NCBI GenBank assembly: GCA_022641835.1
Contig: CP048717.1
Span: forward strand, 930,001 to 994,000
DNA length: 64,000 nt
DNA from: Petasospora fabianii
Lineage: Eukaryota > Ascomycota > Saccharomycetes > Phaffomycetales > Wickerhamomycetaceae
Reading direction: 5' to 3'
The stretch's first letter is position 1, and every line of letters starts with the position of its first letter. A program made the translations under genes and the position numbers. The notes under the pieces are model-generated. The model did not search any database. It was not told where the DNA came from and saw only the letters and a program-made list of their open reading frames with translations. Shown here in pieces: positions 30,945 to 42,600 of this stretch.

Positions 30945-32105
30945 ATGCATCTCCCAGAGTTCCGAACGCAGTGGTTCATCTGCTCCATGGCCACCGGTAT
31001 GGCGACATCGATCCTTTACAACTTCCCCTACCCTGCCCGTTGGCTACGAGACATTAGTTACATCATGTTTGCTCTGTGTTCCCTATCGTTGCTCATAACA
31101 AACGCTCTCTTCTTTAACCAGCTGATAAGAAGCCGGCAATATCGTCATGATGTGCTTTTCAACATCCATCATAACGTGTTCCTGGGCTGTGGTGTTATGG
31201 GATACACCTCTTGGGTAACATCAATGCACTTGGTGTCACAAGGACACGTCCCAATTTTCACATATGTCCTTTGGTGGATCAGTAACCTTTTATCTCTAGG
31301 CGCAGCCTGGGTAATTTTCCTTTGCATCATTTGGAAGACAGACATCAGACTTGAAAAGTTGTCCGCTACTGTTATTCTCCCAATCGTTACACTGACTCTT
31401 ACTGCAGCTCAAGGTGGTATCATTACACCTTCTCTTCCACAACCTCTTCAGCATTCAACCATCATTATCTCCTTCCTCATATGGGCTAACGCCGTGGCAC
31501 TCTCATTTATGGTGCTTACGATATACCTTAATCGTCTCGTGCTTTACAAATTCCCTTCAAAGTCGGTGATCTTTACATCCTTTATTCCAATTGGATTTTT
31601 AGGACAGGGCTCTTTAGCCATCCAGCTCTTTGGCCGCAACTACCACGACTATGTCATGAAAGGTGTCGAGATCATGACTGAAGCTGATGCTCTCAGTACA
31701 AAGATTCAAGGTGACATATTCCTATATGCTGGTGTGCTTGCGGGTCTCTTCCTAGAGGCTATGGGTTTCTGCATGACGTTCTTTGCCGTGTGGGCCGTTT
31801 TGAGCTCTGGTAAACACCATTTCCACTATGGCTGGTGGGCCATGACTTTCCCACTTGGAACCATGTGTCTTTCAACTCACCAAACGGCCCAAATAATGGA
31901 CTGGGAGACGTTCTACGTTGTTGCGACAATCTACGGAACCGTTGTGCTTATGATCACTATAGTTTGCATCTCCATGTCCTTGCTTGACCTCTACAGATGG
32001 ATCAGATCTTCACCAGAGACAGAGGCGGCCACAGTTGAGGAGAGCAAGAGAAAAGATTCACTGAGCACGGAGCACACAGCGCCTTATGAAGACAACCTTG
32101 TCTAA
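30945..32105 (+). CDS. SSU1: Sulfite efflux transporter Ssu1
   Basis: This 386-residue plasma-membrane protein has about ten hydrophobic segments and belongs to the TehA/Mae1 (TDT) family. Ssu1 exports sulfite and confers SO2 tolerance. The first segment matches yeast Ssu1 closely (ILYNFPYPARWLRDISYIMFAL); VLWWISNL, GFLGQGSLAIQLFG and GWWAMTFPLGTMCLS are also Ssu1-like. S. cerevisiae Ssu1 is 458 residues; the shortening is in the loops and the C-terminal tail. The related Mae1 malate carrier is less likely given the FPYPARWLR block. It lies 340 bp upstream of GLR1 on the same strand. Confidence 0.88.
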   Translation: MHLPEFRTQWFICSMATGMATSILYNFPYPARWLRDISYIMFALCSLSLLITNALFFNQLIRSRQYRHDVLFNIHHNVFLGCGVMGYTSWVTSMHLVSQGHVPIFTYVLWWISNLLSLGAAWVIFLCIIWKTDIRLEKLSATVILPIVTLTLTAAQGGIITPSLPQPLQHSTIIISFLIWANAVALSFMVLTIYLNRLVLYKFPSKSVIFTSFIPIGFLGQGSLAIQLFGRNYHDYVMKGVEIMTEADALSTKIQGDIFLYAGVLAGLFLEAMGFCMTFFAVWAVLSSGKHHFHYGWWAMTFPLGTMCLSTHQTAQIMDWETFYVVATIYGTVVLMITIVCISMSLLDLYRWIRSSPETEAATVEESKRKDSLSTEHTAPYEDNLV

Positions 32106-32445
32106 TCAGATACCCAAACATCATAGACAACTCGCCTGACAGTGCTGTGGCGCGGGTGAGTTGACTATCACGGCCTCAGACGACGCCCACGCTTTTGCTA
32201 CGACTGACTTAATATTCATTCCATTTGCATATCGAAATCTTCTGGAAATGTAGAGAATCTGTAAAACACAATCAAACTAATTTAGTCGTCGGTCGGTGGC
32301 GTCCCCCGCAGGGATTGACCGATTTGTAATGGCGACACCCCCGTTTGGACTCGCGCGAAATTCTGTATTTAAGCCCGTTGGGGCCATAGTGCCCGAATAA
32401 CATACCCCGAGCAACTTTGAAGTTCTTCTCCTCCTCCTCCACTGG
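32106..32445. promoter_or_regulatory. SSU1-GLR1 intergenic region / GLR1 promoter
   Basis: This stretch contains a heat-shock-element core TTCTGGAA near 32239 and CGCG-containing sequence near 32352. No gene is seen. These motifs are short and only suggest stress control. Confidence 0.3.
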
Positions 32446-33876
32446 ATGACATCTCGCCTATTCAACATTGCTCGCCAATTCTCTACAATGGCTCCAATTG
32501 CAAAGAATCATTACAACTATCTCGTCATCGGAGGTGGATCTGGTGGTGTTGCTTCCTCCCGTCGTGCTGCCTCTTATGGAGCAAAGACTATTCTCATCGA
32601 GGGTGGTGCCATCGGTGGTACCTGTGTCAACGTTGGTTGTGTGCCAAAGAAGGTGATGTGGTACGCCTCTGATGTAGCTAAGACCATCTCCGAGGCTAAG
32701 GAGTACGGATTTGATGTTGATCCAAAGCTCGCTGCTACTTTCAACTGGGACTTCTTCAAGCCAAAGAGAGACGCTTATATTAAGCGTCTTAACGGCATTT
32801 ACGAACGTAATCTCGAAAAGGAGGGTGTTGAGCTCGTCTATGGTTGGGCTAAGCTTCTCTCCAAGGACACCGTTGAGGTCACCAAGAGAGACGGTTCCAA
32901 GGAGACTTACACTGCTGATAAGATCCTCATTGCTACCGGTGGTAAGCCAGTTCAGCCATCGATCCCAGGTTCTGAGCATATCATTGACTCTGATGGCTTC
33001 TTCAAGCTTGAGAAACAGCCAAAGCGTGTTGCCATTGTCGGTGCTGGTTACATTGGTGTTGAATTCGCCGGTTTCTTCCACGGATTGGGTTCCGAGACAC
33101 ACTTGATCATTAGAGGTGACACCGTTCTCAGAAAGTTCGATGACTCCATCCAGACCACAATCACTGATCACTACGTTGACATTGGCGTTAACGTCCACAA
33201 GAAATCCCAGGTTAAGTCTGTTGAGAAGCAGCAGGATGGTTCTCTCAAGCTTCTTTTGGACAATGACTCTAACATTGAGGTTGACCAGCTCATCTGGACC
33301 GTTGGTAGACACTCCTTCCTCGGTCTTGGTCTCGAGAACGCTGGCGTCGAGGTTAACGAGAAGGATAAGATTGCTGTCGATGAGTACCAGAACACCACCG
33401 CTGAGAACATCTATTCCCTTGGTGATGTGACAGGTGAGGTTGAGCTCACCCCAGTTGCCATTGCTGCTGGTAGAAAGCTCTCTAACAGACTCTTTGGTCC
33501 AGAGGAGTTCAAGAACCAAAAGCAGGACTATGAGAACGTTCCATCTGTTGTCTTCTCTCACCCAGAGGCTGGTTCTATCGGTTTGACCGAAAAGGCGGCC
33601 CGTGAGAAGTTTGGTGATGACCAGATCAAGGTTTACAAATCCCGTTTCACACCAATGTACTACGCCATGCTTGAACACAAGTCTCCAGTCTCTTACAAGC
33701 TTGTCTGTGCCGGTAAGGATGAGAAGGTTGTTGGTTTGCACTTGGTTGGTGACTCTTCTGCCGAGATTCTTCAAGGTTTCGGTGTTGCAATTAAGATGGG
33801 TGCTACTAAGGCCGACTTTGATAACGTTGTCGCTATTCACCCAACCTCTGCTGAGGAACTTGTCACTTTGCGTTAA
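32446..33876 (+). CDS. GLR1: Glutathione reductase Glr1 (two in-frame starts)
   Basis: This 476-residue FAD enzyme reduces glutathione disulfide with NADPH. The redox disulfide is at Cys60/Cys65 in [19 protein letters not shown] near the N-terminus binds [14 protein letters not shown] binds NADPH; and HPTSAEE near the C-terminus holds the catalytic His. The first 14 residues ([14 protein letters not shown]) form a basic, amphipathic mitochondrial-type presequence, and a second ATG at 32488 begins the cytosolic-type protein. S. cerevisiae GLR1 uses two AUGs in the same way to supply both compartments. The gene follows SSU1, another sulfur-related gene. Confidence 0.97.
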   Translation: MTSRLFNIARQFSTMAPIAKNHYNYLVIGGGSGGVASSRRAASYGAKTILIEGGAIGGTCVNVGCVPKKVMWYASDVAKTISEAKEYGFDVDPKLAATFNWDFFKPKRDAYIKRLNGIYERNLEKEGVELVYGWAKLLSKDTVEVTKRDGSKETYTADKILIATGGKPVQPSIPGSEHIIDSDGFFKLEKQPKRVAIVGAGYIGVEFAGFFHGLGSETHLIIRGDTVLRKFDDSIQTTITDHYVDIGVNVHKKSQVKSVEKQQDGSLKLLLDNDSNIEVDQLIWTVGRHSFLGLGLENAGVEVNEKDKIAVDEYQNTTAENIYSLGDVTGEVELTPVAIAAGRKLSNRLFGPEEFKNQKQDYENVPSVVFSHPEAGSIGLTEKAAREKFGDDQIKVYKSRFTPMYYAMLEHKSPVSYKLVCAGKDEKVVGLHLVGDSSAEILQGFGVAIKMGATKADFDNVVAIHPTSAEELVTLR

Positions 33877-34394
33877 GATTTGATTTGATCTAGATTGATG
33901 AATATATAAGCTATAAAATTCGGTAGCTGATGTTCAAGCGTATTATATTATGCAAAGATGTAGTGCCCATTAGGTCAAGGTTGGTTTCAAATGGCTTATC
34001 TGCTGATTTTGGTCTTCTGCTATGATCACGGAGCCAGTCCAAACTTGGCATCAGAAACGGCCTCAAAGACTATACACAAGTTCTTGAGCGACGGGTACAA
34101 TCGAAATGAATAGCTTATCACAGATATGTCACAAATATAGAGTATAGCACCGCATTCTGCTTTGATATGTACACTATTCAAGCACTTGATATGAGGTTGA
34201 ACCAATCTTGTAGATATCTGTGAACTCCAGTTAATATACACTGCTCACATCACTATAGAGCGAGCATAGATCAACAACATGATAGGACATGCTACAAAGT
34301 GATGACTAAATGTACAAATTAACGTTGAAATTTTTTTTGCATTGTGTAAAGAAAATCAGAACATGACCAGAATGAAACCCTAGACAACTCCAAT
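33877..34394. other. Convergent intergenic region GLR1/RPS6
   Basis: These 518 bp are AT-rich between two 3' ends. No coding frame with an ATG or RNA gene was recognised. Confidence 0.4.
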
Positions 34395-35576
34395 TTAAGC
34401 CTGGGCAGCCTTCAAGGAAGAAGCTCTTCTCTTCTTAACCTCAGCCTGAGCAGCCTTACGCTCGTGCAATCTCTTGGCCAACAACTGGGCGTACTCAGCA
34501 GCAGCATCCTTCTGAGCCTGAGCGTTTCTGACCTTCAAAGCCTTGAGGTGTCTCTTTCTCTGGATAGTCTGTGGAGTAACAAGTCTCTGGATCTTTGGAG
34601 CCTTAGTGTACTTCTTCTCACCCTTGACAATCTCTCTTCTGATGACGTACTGTCTAACGTCATCCTCCTTGGAGAGACCGAAGAACTTTCTAATGTTAGA
34701 AGCTCTCTTTGGACCAAGTCTCTTTGGGTTCTCAGTGTCGGTAAGACCCTCGAGCTCAGCGTCACCCTTCTTGACAATGACGAGGGCAAGAACAGCAAGG
34801 TCAGCGTTGACAATGGCACCTCTGACGGACTTTCTCTTTCTCTCACCATCTCTTCTTGGTCTGTAACAAGAGACACCCTTCTTAAGCAAAAGCTTAACAC
34901 GGTTTGGCAAAAGGACACCCTGCTTCATTGGGAAACCCTGCTTGTCGTTACCACCAGAGATCTTGAAGACGTAGCCCTTGAACTCGTCACCGACGGAGTC
35001 ACCCTCGACCTCCTGACCGATTCTCTTCTCGTAGAAGACACGGAGACGGTGCTCGTCGTCAATATCGTAGGACTTGTGGGTACCGTTAGGTGGGTAAGAA
35101 ATGTTCAACTAGAGACATGGGTTAGTACTTATTCTCGGAGAGAAGAATTTGAAGTTGAGAAGGCGGAGAGAGGATTTATGAGGTTATCAGCTGCTTTTGA
35201 GTGATTTTTGATTGTCGGTAACAAATGTGCGTTGTCATTTGCCATCATATGTTCAGTGAGAGATGGTTCATAACATCAAACAAAGTGGTGACTCAGCACT
35301 TGGACATCACGGTGAAAAACTAGGTGGCAAGTGATAGTGACGGTTCGTAGTTTCTTAGTCTTTGATATTGAAGTGTCTTATACGGCGATCCTTGGGTATA
35401 CTGTGCTCTTTTCGCAAGATATCATGAGTGAAAACTTGATCTTTGATGGTGGTCGGGTCGGTGATTGTGACGACGCTGCTGGGCTCCAAACGTGGTATCG
35501 CAAAGCTTCAAAATGGTTCATTTCCTCTCTCGTGTGATTCTCTTCCTCAATATGTTGTCGTATCACATACTTTCAT
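34395..35576 (-). CDS. RPS6: 40S ribosomal protein eS6 (Rps6), one intron
   Basis: Exon 1 is just six bases at 35576-35571 (Met-Lys). The 462-bp intron runs 35570-35109 with GTATGT and CTAG. Exon 2 is 35108-34395 and starts [25 protein letters not shown], giving 239 residues (236 in yeast). Rps6 is a small-subunit protein whose C-terminal serines are phosphorylated downstream of TORC1; the sequence [10 protein letters not shown] is the conserved phosphosite. An intron right after Met-Lys is the known arrangement in yeast RPS6 genes. The promoter carries a Rap1-type and a Cbf1-type site. Confidence 0.97.
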
Positions 35577-35814
35577 GATTGCCTTGACTGGTGCTGCCTC
35601 CTTACCTGTGTTGTAGAGTGTATGCGTACGCCAACAAAATAAATTTCAACGGACTCGCGGACAATTTTCGTGAGTGGGTCGAATAACGGGCAAACTTCCT
35701 CTTTGGGGTATTGATTGAAATTTTCCTACAATCGCGAAATTTCCACCCCTCCAAAAGTCGAACAGGAGTCGACTTCAATTCGCGGGGAAACCGAGTCGCG
35801 AATGCTGTGACCTG

Positions 35815-35827
35815 ACATCCGTACACC
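35815..35827 (-). promoter_or_regulatory. Rap1-type site of RPS6
   Basis: The minus strand reads GGTGTACGGATGT. This is the same sequence as the unit junction of Candida/Kluyveromyces-type telomeric repeats and fits the Rap1 consensus. It is about 240 bp upstream of the RPS6 start. Confidence 0.6.
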
Positions 35828-35854
35828 ACAACAATAAGAGGGCAGCACTGATAG

Positions 35855-35864
35855 GTCATGTGAC
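35855..35864. promoter_or_regulatory. Cbf1-type site of RPS6
   Basis: GTCATGTGAC fits the RTCACRTG-type Cbf1 site (minus strand GTCACATGAC), 28 bp beyond the Rap1-type site. Confidence 0.45.
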
Positions 35865-36236
35865 TGAGAAGGAGGGCATTAGAAAAAACGTCTTTTCGGG
35901 GATCAATTAACGGATTAACGTATACGGCGCAGAAGTGCGCATCATCACCCCGCGATAAAGGTTATATGCTGTTGTTGTCTTGCAGTTGCATATGTTGGTT
36001 TGGTTACGTGATCTGAAGTGAGGTGTAACCCCATTCGCAGCGTCTACATATACAAACGGGATAACAGTGATAAGGGAATACCGAGATTCTGTAATTACAT
36101 TATGAGATTAAACTTTTATGTGGGCAGAGATCTCGCAAGCCCAGGTGGTATCATAAACCAGAGATTAGATGTCAGTGCAAGTGATTTAACCGATGATGAT
36201 GTATGTATTCCCGTATTATAGCAACAGTTATTAGTG

Positions 36237-37778
36237 TTATTTATCATCACCCTTTTCGGGCTTCATTTTCGAGAATCGGATCTTTTTCCCCTCTAACTGA
36301 TCACCGTCCTTTGCTTCAGCCTTGGCATCCTTTTGAAAGTTTTGCAATGGTGAATCAACAGGATCATTATTCAGCATGGTATGTTTTCGAACCTTTGCAT
36401 TGGCAGCAGCGTTTGATCCTCCTGGAATTGGCAACATGTATGGACCAGCCGACGATGGGTATGGTGTGTTACCGGATCCAAATGGAATGTTCCAATCGTT
36501 AGAGTAGAAATTTGAGGGTGAAGGGAACAAATCCGGTACATATCGAGATGGCAATCCTGTGAGTGGAGTTTGTTCGCCCGTTGCAATGGGCTTGAAGCCA
36601 CCAGCAGTTGTGCCTGAATGGAAATGAGCTGTTGGATTAGGAGGAGGAAGATTAAAGAGTCCAGATGGAAGAGTTGCCGATACCGGTGTCGAGTGGTTGG
36701 AAAGAATCCCCAAGCCTGAGGGTTTAATGTCATCCCCACTTCTCGCACTCGATGGTGTTTTTTCACCATCTGCCTTTGATGTGTTCGATATATCCTTGTT
36801 ATTGCCCTTAGACGTATCGGGTGCTGTCACGGTCACAGCAGAATCCTCGGGCTTTGAGCCCGGTGTTGGCTTAGTAGGATCTGATGGGATCTCAACACGT
36901 AAGATCGGACGCGTACTTATGCTGTTATTAAGCGAGCGAGCACGAGAATTCATGAATGGGGAGCTATGGATATGTTGTGTGTTTTGCACCATGGGGGTAT
37001 TGATAGCAGGTAAATGTTGTGCCTGAGGTGGTTGCATTGGATCCTGTCTATGTTGTAGTGGTGAGTTGTTGAAGTTTCCCTGAACTGGGAATTGGTATGG
37101 TTGCTGCATTGTAGGAATTTGGAAACCTTGGTAGTGTGGTGGGACAGTATCTGCCTCTGGATGACCGGGATGATGAGCCCAATGTTGAGATGAAGGGACA
37201 ACAACAGCTGCTTGTGGGTGACGCATGTGCTGTGGATACGAGGATAGATCAGCGACAGGAGCCGGATGAGGTGCGTTAGAAGCTGGAGCCTGTATAGAAG
37301 GAGGTACTTCCACTTCTGGTTCACTCCTCACTCTAGGATGATTCTTTGTTGTCTTGCGACGCTTGACAACGGGTTTGGATTCATCTTCTTCGTCATCATC
37401 GTCATCGTCATCATCATCTTCGTCATCATCCTTCTCCTCGATGGAGAAGCTCACTGAGGAGGTATTCCTATGGTGTGTCTTGAGTCCATTGCCATTCACA
37501 CGAGATTCGAGTGCATAGTCACCATAATCCTCTGGTGTTTTAACATCATGTGTGAATCTGCCATCCTTGTAGGATACAAGAAGGTCATCAGCGTTGACAG
37601 ATGTATACTCATAAAACTTTTGATTGTTGTGTCCGAGAATGATGACAGCAAGGTCAACCTGACAGAGAACCGCTAGTTCATGTGCTTTCTTGAAAAGACC
37701 TGCTTTTCTCTTGACAAATGTAACCTTACGGTTCCTTTCATCTGTGATGGGCTGAATAGAAATTTTTCTTCTTCCCAT
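36237..37778 (-). CDS. RLM1: MADS-box transcription factor Rlm1
   Basis: The 513-residue protein begins with a MEF2-type MADS box (residues 1-60): [48 protein letters not shown]. This is closest to yeast Rlm1 and its paralogue Smp1. Rlm1 is activated by the Slt2 MAP kinase and turns on cell-wall genes. A run of about 20 acidic residues follows at about 115-135, then a long Pro/Gln/Ser-rich region with several S/T-P sites, expected for a MAPK target. There is no intron. S. cerevisiae RLM1 encodes 676 residues. Confidence 0.9.
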   Translation of the reverse strand: MGRRKISIQPITDERNRKVTFVKRKAGLFKKAHELAVLCQVDLAVIILGHNNQKFYEYTSVNADDLLVSYKDGRFTHDVKTPEDYGDYALESRVNGNGLKTHHRNTSSVSFSIEEKDDDEDDDDDDDDDEEDESKPVVKRRKTTKNHPRVRSEPEVEVPPSIQAPASNAPHPAPVADLSSYPQHMRHPQAAVVVPSSQHWAHHPGHPEADTVPPHYQGFQIPTMQQPYQFPVQGNFNNSPLQHRQDPMQPPQAQHLPAINTPMVQNTQHIHSSPFMNSRARSLNNSISTRPILRVEIPSDPTKPTPGSKPEDSAVTVTAPDTSKGNNKDISNTSKADGEKTPSSARSGDDIKPSGLGILSNHSTPVSATLPSGLFNLPPPNPTAHFHSGTTAGGFKPIATGEQTPLTGLPSRYVPDLFPSPSNFYSNDWNIPFGSGNTPYPSSAGPYMLPIPGGSNAAANAKVRKHTMLNNDPVDSPLQNFQKDAKAEAKDGDQLEGKKIRFSKMKPEKGDDK

Positions 37779-38557
37779 TGTGTAATTGTGTGTGATTGGG
37801 TGTTTAAGTGTGAGATATGAGGTACTGGAAGATGTAAGTGACTCTGTAAAATGTGTAGAGGATGTTTTGTTGTATCGAAGGCCGAAAAAGAGTTTGTTAT
37901 TTCTGGGCGAACTTGAACAATAGGGAAACCCCCAATTAATGCTGGGGAGGTTGGCCTAGTCAAACGGCTATATGGGGGAGCAACGACTCGTGTCAAATGC
38001 TTTCAAAAGATTGAAGGCAAAACGTCTGATGGGTGAAGACGACGGAAAGTAGTATCGTATGCCGAGAACAATTGGACACTATAATTTGTTTTTTGTTGGA
38101 GTGCAGATATGGGCTTTTGGAAGCCTGATGAGCACTGGAACAGGAGCTTTTGACAGTTCTATGGAGTGGCAGCTGCAGAAGGCTAAAGCGAGCTCTTTAC
38201 AACGGCTTAGCGAGACGTGTAAGTTTCCAGCGGTGGCTGGAGAAGATGGATAACGCGTACGTGCGACTTTGTGCTTTACTTTAGGCCCGTGCTTCCAACG
38301 AAGTTCACCGTTGATGCGAAGGTTTTCCAAGAGATGGGTAACTGTATTGCTATTTTTAGTGACAAAGACGCGGAAGCGAAATTTTGCACTTTCCCCAGAG
38401 CGGCATACGTCATGGATTACCGGATTGGTATCATTGGCGTAAAGTGGTGTGTCTCTATATCCCGATTTGGATTTTGGTGTAATTATTGCGCCATTTCTCG
38501 CCAATTGGTCGCGTCTAATCGAAAAAAAAGACCATCAAGACTTATACAGACTAAGAG
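37779..38557. promoter_or_regulatory. Divergent promoter RLM1/MBA1
   Basis: These 779 bp hold two promoters. A 64-codon ATG frame at 38059 and an overlapping minus-strand frame without ATG have no recognisable features and are not called. Confidence 0.4.
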
Positions 38558-39457
38558 ATGGAGCCTGCCGGTATCTCGACGCTGCTGCTTCGATTCACCA
38601 TGCAGAGATCACTTACCATCACAACTACCAGGGGGATTGGGCTCTACTCCTCGAGAGCCACTGCTCAGAGGTGCTTCTCCACCACTAGATCGGCCCTCGA
38701 AGAGAAGTCAAAGGAGAAGAAGAACGCTCAGCAGAATGTCTTTGATCCCCGCTTTATCGGTTTGACTAGAGATATCTATGTCCCAGTTGACTACAAAAAC
38801 CTTCCATCACCTTTTTCACAACCAAAAGCTGTCTGGAATTCGCTTCTCAGAAGACTTTTCACACTTGGTATGAACACCATCCAGGTAGGTCTTCTCCGTT
38901 GGCAAACAGGTATCAAGCCCGAGTTCCTTCTATGGAAGAACAGAGCCATCGAGGCTTATGTTTCTACAAACAAGGCATTTGCATCAGGTAATATCAAACC
39001 AATTGAGAAGGATATCTCCGTGTGGGTTGAAAAATCATTGAAATCTCGTGTAAGCTCCATCCCAAAGGACGTCAAGCTTGATTGGAAACTCATCAAGTTT
39101 AATGAGAAGCCAAAACTTGTTGCATTCAGACCGGTCATGCTGCCAGGAAGACCAGTTGAGTACGCACAGGTTGTCTATAAGTTCAACACTAAGCAAGAGC
39201 TGATCAATGTGAACCTCAAGACAGACAAGGTGAAAAAGATTGAGAGAGACGTTACTGACTATGCTGGTTTCGTCGTCAACTTGGACACAGACAAGGTTAT
39301 ATTGGCCGGTACTGTCTTTGAGAACACACCATTCGATAGAATGCCAAAGCCAGAAGATATCGATCAAAGCTTGATCTTCGAGGATATGCGTATCAATGGT
39401 GATATCTACAGAGCACCACCACAGATCAAGTCTACCACGGCCGAGGAGACAAAATGA
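38558..39457 (+). CDS. MBA1: Mitochondrial ribosome receptor Mba1 (mL45-type)
   Basis: This 299-residue protein begins with a 40-50 residue Arg/Ser/Thr-rich presequence. The mature part has a Tim44/mL45-like fold signature: FDPRFIGLTRDIYVPVDYKNLPSPFSQPKAVW, an amphipathic NRAIEAYVSTNKAFASGN region and AQVVYKFNTKQELI. Mba1 sits on the matrix face of the inner membrane, binds the mitoribosome exit tunnel and aids co-translational insertion with Oxa1. S. cerevisiae Mba1 is 278 residues. A second ATG at 38600 could also be used. Confidence 0.85.
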   Translation: MEPAGISTLLLRFTMQRSLTITTTRGIGLYSSRATAQRCFSTTRSALEEKSKEKKNAQQNVFDPRFIGLTRDIYVPVDYKNLPSPFSQPKAVWNSLLRRLFTLGMNTIQVGLLRWQTGIKPEFLLWKNRAIEAYVSTNKAFASGNIKPIEKDISVWVEKSLKSRVSSIPKDVKLDWKLIKFNEKPKLVAFRPVMLPGRPVEYAQVVYKFNTKQELINVNLKTDKVKKIERDVTDYAGFVVNLDTDKVILAGTVFENTPFDRMPKPEDIDQSLIFEDMRINGDIYRAPPQIKSTTAEETK

Positions 39458-39601
39458 TCAGTGTCTAATGACCAGCTACGACAGATAAAAAGCATACAAA
39501 ATCAACTGTAAATATAAACATGATTCAATAATGGTACATAGTACGTTGCATATAATTGCTTTTGTACATTATTTTAATTTGTAACAACTCATCACTCCCC
39601 A

Positions 39602-42600
39602 TCACTTCTTCTCAGTCATTGTGTTCATGACGTTAACGTAGCCTCTACCACCCTTTTTCTTTCTTCTAGTAGAACCACCAGCACTCAACAAGGAGTCCAA
39701 GTCAGATGCATTGGCCAGAGATGGTTTTGGAGGACCACCCGCAGGACGTGGAGGACCACCAGAGGCAGAACTTAGAGATGGTGTAGCGGATACAGGACCA
39801 CCAGACACTGGGGATAACGAGTCACTGACAGAACCGGAACGCGGCTTTCCAATCGTGGATGGCTTCTTCTTGATAATTGGTGGAGGAGGAGGTCTAGCGA
39901 TAGCCTCGTTCTCCTCTGGTGCAGCATTCTTGTTAACCCATCTCTTGAGCTTCTCATCGTAAACGAAAGAACTCTCTTCACCCAACTTGGCCCTGTGAAC
40001 AGTTGGTCCCTTGTCATCACCCTTCTTCAACCATCCGAACCAGCCAGAACCACCAGTATCCTTTTGCTTCTGCTTTTGTTGTTCAGGTTTCTTGTCCTCC
40101 TTGACGGGCTTTTGGGCAACAGCATTTGAAGCACCATCCTCATCATCACTATCCTCATCCTCAACAAAGTCGTCATAAGTCTCATCGTTCTCAGCGATAC
40201 TGGTGATAGTATGAACCTTTGGTGGCTCATAAGCAGTCTTTTTCATGGACGGAGGCTCATATCCACTGACGGAGGAGCCAGCGGTGCCCGAGGGCAATGG
40301 CGCAAACTTGGACTCCTCTGGAGAAACGACATACTGAGAGGCACCAAAGGATGAATTTCTGGAGGAGGAGTCACCAGCAGTACCTGGTTGATATGGACCA
40401 AAGTTGCCCTTTTGTGGAGAGTATGTGTTTTGAGAAGATGGCACGTAACTCTTCTGAGGCGATGGGGCGTATGCATTTTGAGGAGGAACATATGATGAAG
40501 TCTTCGGTTCGTATGGATTGTGGACGGAGCCAGATGGCTGAGAAAGCTTCGGTGGCTGATATGATGGAGTCACTGGTGATTGAACCGGAGAGATGGCAGA
40601 AGAGTCTGTGATGGACTGTCTCTTTGGTTGTTCAATTTCTGAGGTTGACTTAGAAGGAGCAGAATCGGCCTGTGGAGCAGTTGGGCCAGACGCTTGGTAG
40701 CCGGCCTGGTAACCGCCCATCGAGTAGAAGTCAACGTTCTCGTCAATGGTTGGCACAACAGGTGAAGACTCAGTAGAAGGTGTGTAGGACTTTGGTGTGA
40801 ATCTTCCTGCAGCTGAACTCTTCTTCGAAGATCTTGGACCCCCGTTGATTGATGGTACAGATGGCGATGGATGAGCAATCGGAGCATATGGGTTGACAGC
40901 AGCTGGAGTCTGCTTGGAGTGCTCTCTGGACTCCCAAACTTTGTCTTGAAGGTCTTGAGGAACGTCATGCTCCTCAGTTACAGACTCATCGGAGCCACGG
41001 TCTGGCACAACATATGGCGAAGCATTGACAGATCCCATTTCACTCTGAGTTTGGGACTGGTCACCATTGTGAGGAGTTTCTGGATCGAATGCAGACCCAT
41101 CAAAGTCGCCATCTTCAAGGTTAGGAGCATCTTGGGACTGAGACGCTTCACTCTCACCGCCAAACTGAACACCATGAGTGTCTGTGCCAGTAGCTAAGTC
41201 TTCTTGAAGAGTCTCAGGTGAAGAAGGAGAAACAACCTCATCAACGGTTTCCGAAACAGCCTCAGCATTAGAGTCCACAGTGGCCCCAACAGTGTGGTCG
41301 CCGGTAAGATGATTGATTCCAGCATCAGCGACCGGTGGAACATAATCGACGATATCATGGGCAGCGGACTGGTCCTGGCTCAAGGCAGATTCAGCCACAG
41401 CTGATGATTCAGCAACCTCAGTGGTAGCTGGCTGATTAATTTCAGAAGCTGAAGCAACAGGAGCAGCAGGAGAAGAATCGGTATTAGCTGCTGGAGTTGG
41501 CGCACTAAATGTCTCAGAGACAAGTGATTCAACAGAAGCATCCTGTGGGAGTGAAACAGGCTTCTGGACTTGGCTTGCTTTTGGCTTCGGCTTGTCCTGG
41601 GTCAACAGATCATCAATTCCAAATGATGGCGTAGCTCTACCCGATCTTGGAGCCCCGTTCTTTGGTGGGCCAGCACGTGGTGGACCAGCAACCTTTGGAG
41701 GAGCACCAGCCATTGGAGGGGCGCCCGTCTTTGGAGGACCAGCAGATGGCAGTGGTGCCTTTGCAGGGGACTTTGGTGGGGTGCCAGACTTTGGAGGAGC
41801 AATTGATGTCGAGGAAGCATTTGGTGTAACAATCTGGTTAACGGCTGGTGCACAAGCAGGATCTTTCAGACCAACAGCAGAAGCAGAAGATGTCGAAGAA
41901 GGCTTCATATTCAACTGATCAGATGAACCATTGAATACTGGCAAAGGCATGTTCATATGTGGAGAGCCAGAATGGGAAGCAGAGTGATCGTTACCGTTTT
42001 GGTGATCATAACCACCTGTATGGAACTGGGCTGACGGTCTTCTTACCTGTGGTTCAGCCGCTGAAGGTGCGTACTTTGACTTTGGCAATGGTGAAGCATT
42101 AACGCCGGTTGGCGCAGGACTGGAGGTGACGGATTTGTTCGATGGATGCTGAGCTGGAGCATATCCCTGATGTGAACCACCAAACGAATTCAAAGAGGTA
42201 CCTCTTGCGGAAGCTGCAGCACTGACGGGGTAGGCCGGAGCAGCGCCAGGAGCAGCGCTGTTACCCGGGTCATAAGAGCTTCCACGATGTGAAGGTCCAA
42301 GCGGTCTTGCGAACGACTGGAACTCAGGATTCACAGAAGTGTTGGCACCAGAAACTGACACATATGATGAGCTTCTAGAGATGCTTGGGCTGAACCTGCT
42401 GAAGAGAGCACCATCCTTAGAGTCTGATTGAATCTCATCACCTGAAATGAACTTGTTGAGACCTTTATCAAGTGTGCCCCAAACTCTGTCCAACTTTGGC
42501 TTTGCAAACCAGCCAGCATCAACAGTAGCACCTGACAATCTCTCAGACAAAAACTTGGTGCAAGAAACGAATCTGGGATCAGCTCTCTTAAATGTTTTGA

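Larger units (their letters stand above)
35577..36236. promoter_or_regulatory. RPS6 promoter and RLM1 3' region
   Basis: These 660 bp hold the RPS6 promoter (Rap1- and Cbf1-type sites, CGCGAA-cored sequences near 35733 and 35797, and the inverted repeat AAGTCGA/TCGACTT at 35755-35775). The RLM1 terminator region lies at the right. No other gene is seen. Confidence 0.45.

Noticed and set aside
32458-33840. 460-codon frame antisense to GLR1
   Set aside because: It mirrors the codon bias of GLR1, has no recognisable domain, and GLR1 is certain on the other strand.
35187-35250. C/D snoRNA-like sequence in the RPS6 intron (ATGATGG ... CTGA)
   Set aside because: Box C has a mismatch, there is no closing stem and no recognised rRNA complement.
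38079-38504. 141-codon minus-strand frame in the RLM1/MBA1 promoter
   Set aside because: It contains no ATG at all and overlaps two promoters.
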